Shown: one piece after another, positions 5,187-6,104 of the stretch
Position numbering within the stretch: the first letter of the stretch is position 1
Layout: every line of letters starts with the position of its first letter
Made by a program: the position numbers and the translations under genes
The notes under the pieces: model-generated
Told to the model about the DNA's origin: nothing
The model's database searches: none
Seen by the model: the letters and a program-made list of their open reading frames with translations, nothing else
NCBI GenBank assembly: GCA_017882065.1
Contig: JADGQD010000127.1
Coordinates: 1 to 6,104, forward strand
DNA from: Anaerolineales bacterium
GTDB lineage: Bacteria; Chloroflexota; Anaerolineae; Anaerolineales; Villigracilaceae
Direction of reading: 5' to 3'
DNA: 6,104 bases

Positions 5187-6104
5187 CTGGGATCAACGCT
5201 TTGCGGATCGGTTCCACCCAGTGGTCATGGTCGATATCGAAGACAATGAAATCCGAATCAAACTGCCAGTATGACCAGCTCCAGCCCAGGCGTTCGGCTT
5301 CTCGAGCAACGAAACTGGTGTAGCGCACCCGTGATTCCATATCCCCTTTATCATAAGCGCCGAACTCTCCAAGCAGAATGGGACGCTGGTGCTCCGCAGC
5401 CCAGGCTTGTGCACCGGCAAAATCGCGCTGGATGACCTGCTTTTCGGCCTCTGTCCCCAGCCAGGACACGCCGGTCCTATCCTTGTTTTCTGCCGACCAG
5501 GCAGCCCCTTGGTGAGTGAACGCCATGGGGTTGTAGTAATGCACGGTGACGATGATGTGGCGATCATGGGCGGGCAGATTGAGCTGATGCAGGTAGTCGA
5601 TGCCGTTCCAATACGCCGGGCCGATGATCAAGGTACGCGTGGGATGGCCGGAGCGGATCAGCGCCAGCGGTTCTTGGAGGTAATCGTTCCAGACTTCGGG
5701 CGTCAACCGGGTGTTGGGTTCGTTGAGGATTTCGAACAACACTTCTTCAGGGGCGTCCTGGCAGTGCTCCGCCAACCGCCTCCAGGCAGCCAGGTATTTG
5801 GGCTTGAGACCGAATGGATCCGCTGCCAGGGCAGTAAATTCGTGCAGGTCGAGGATAGCCAGTAGACCATTCGCCTGGCACTGCTCAAGAGCCCAATCCA
5901 ACGTCTTCAGCCAGGCAGGTTGGATGGCGAATTCTGGGGCGCTGCCCATGAAACGGAAGGGGTGAAGGTTGATGCGCACATGATTGAAGCCTGCCGCGCG
6001 GATCAATTGGAAGTGTTTCGCCTGCATGCGCCCGGCGGAACGTGATTTCCAGATCGGATCGTAGCCGATGATGTTGACGCCGCGTCCAAGCCTTTGATTA
6101 AGGA
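5179..6104 (-). CDS. glycoside hydrolase family 5 (cellulase-like), 5' end cut off
   Basis: The frame is open to the window edge, so 307 codons are visible and the start lies outside. An ATG at 6027 is not the true start: the 25 codons upstream of it read LNQRLGRGVNIIGYDPIW, the normal GH5 opening. Numbering from the first visible full codon, conserved residues of clan GH-A are all present. They are R43 in HVRIN, H87 in LDLHE, N127 and acid/base E128 in FEILNEPN, HYY at 188-190, nucleophile E246 in LLGEFGAYD, and W279 in SYWQFD. These enzymes are retaining beta-glycosidases, most often acting on beta-1,4-glucans, mannans or related glycosides; the subfamily and substrate cannot be told here. 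No carbohydrate-binding module follows the catalytic domain. Secretion cannot be judged because the N-terminus is missing. It is the first of three minus-strand genes, 92 bases before the aldo-keto reductase, probably a shared carbohydrate-use operon. Confidence 0.88.
   Translation of the reverse strand, partial: LNQRLGRGVNIIGYDPIWKSRSAGRMQAKHFQLIRAAGFNHVRINLHPFRFMGSAPEFAIQPAWLKTLDWALEQCQANGLLAILDLHEFTALAADPFGLKPKYLAAWRRLAEHCQDAPEEVLFEILNEPNTRLTPEVWNDYLQEPLALIRSGHPTRTLIIGPAYWNGIDYLHQLNLPAHDRHIIVTVHYYNPMAFTHQGAAWSAENKDRTGVSWLGTEAEKQVIQRDFAGAQAWAAEHQRPILLGEFGAYDKGDMESRVRYTSFVAREAERLGWSWSYWQFDSDFIVFDIDHDHWVEPIRKALIPAG

Noticed and set aside
5179..6027. GH5 gene starting at the ATG at 6027.
   Set aside because: The frame is open to the window edge and the upstream codons carry the conserved GH5 opening RGVN...P.W, so the true start is beyond 6104.
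1..6104. CRISPR array, tRNA, rRNA or riboswitch.
   Set aside because: No regularly spaced repeats, tRNA cloverleaf signals, rRNA motifs or riboswitch cores were seen in the non-coding parts on either strand.

Overview
The window has 52-58% GC by eye and reads like a bacterial accessory region. I guess an environmental Chloroflexota (Anaerolineae-type) genome. This rests on the style of the proteins and on a remembered resemblance of the broken transposase to elements in that group. No rRNA, tRNA or marker gene confirms it.

Layout. Positions 1-284 hold no complete gene. They contain a well-formed integron attC-like recombination site (86-211) in forward orientation, followed by a short leader. 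Next come two plus-strand genes, a ThuA-family protein (285-917) and a classical short-chain dehydrogenase/reductase (937-1656). They are 19 bases apart and probably form one transcript. Immediately after the SDR stop codon lies a decayed insertion-sequence relic on the minus strand (about 1661-2292). Its transposase is frameshifted and cut off after the first part of the catalytic domain. The relic's 5' leader can fold into a hairpin that buries the transposase Shine-Dalgarno sequence. After about 120 bases with no gene, three minus-strand genes run to the right edge. In transcription order they are a GH5 glycoside hydrolase whose start lies outside the window (6104-5179), an aldo-keto reductase (5086-4244) and a 606-residue glycoside-hydrolase-like protein (4233-2413). 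The last two are 10 bases apart and look translationally linked.

How the genes may work together. The window combines two NAD(P)H-type oxidoreductases, a ThuA-like protein, a GH5 enzyme and an unassigned (alpha/beta)8-like protein with a GH42-like domain order. This fits carbohydrate or glycoside breakdown, possibly with oxidation and reduction of sugar intermediates. The substrate cannot be read from the sequence. The two gene groups converge on the IS relic, so whether they act together is inference.

Most notable items: the attC site with two single-base bulges on one arm, the RBS-sequestering hairpin of the IS relic, and the unassigned hydrolase-like protein with a CxCxxC motif.
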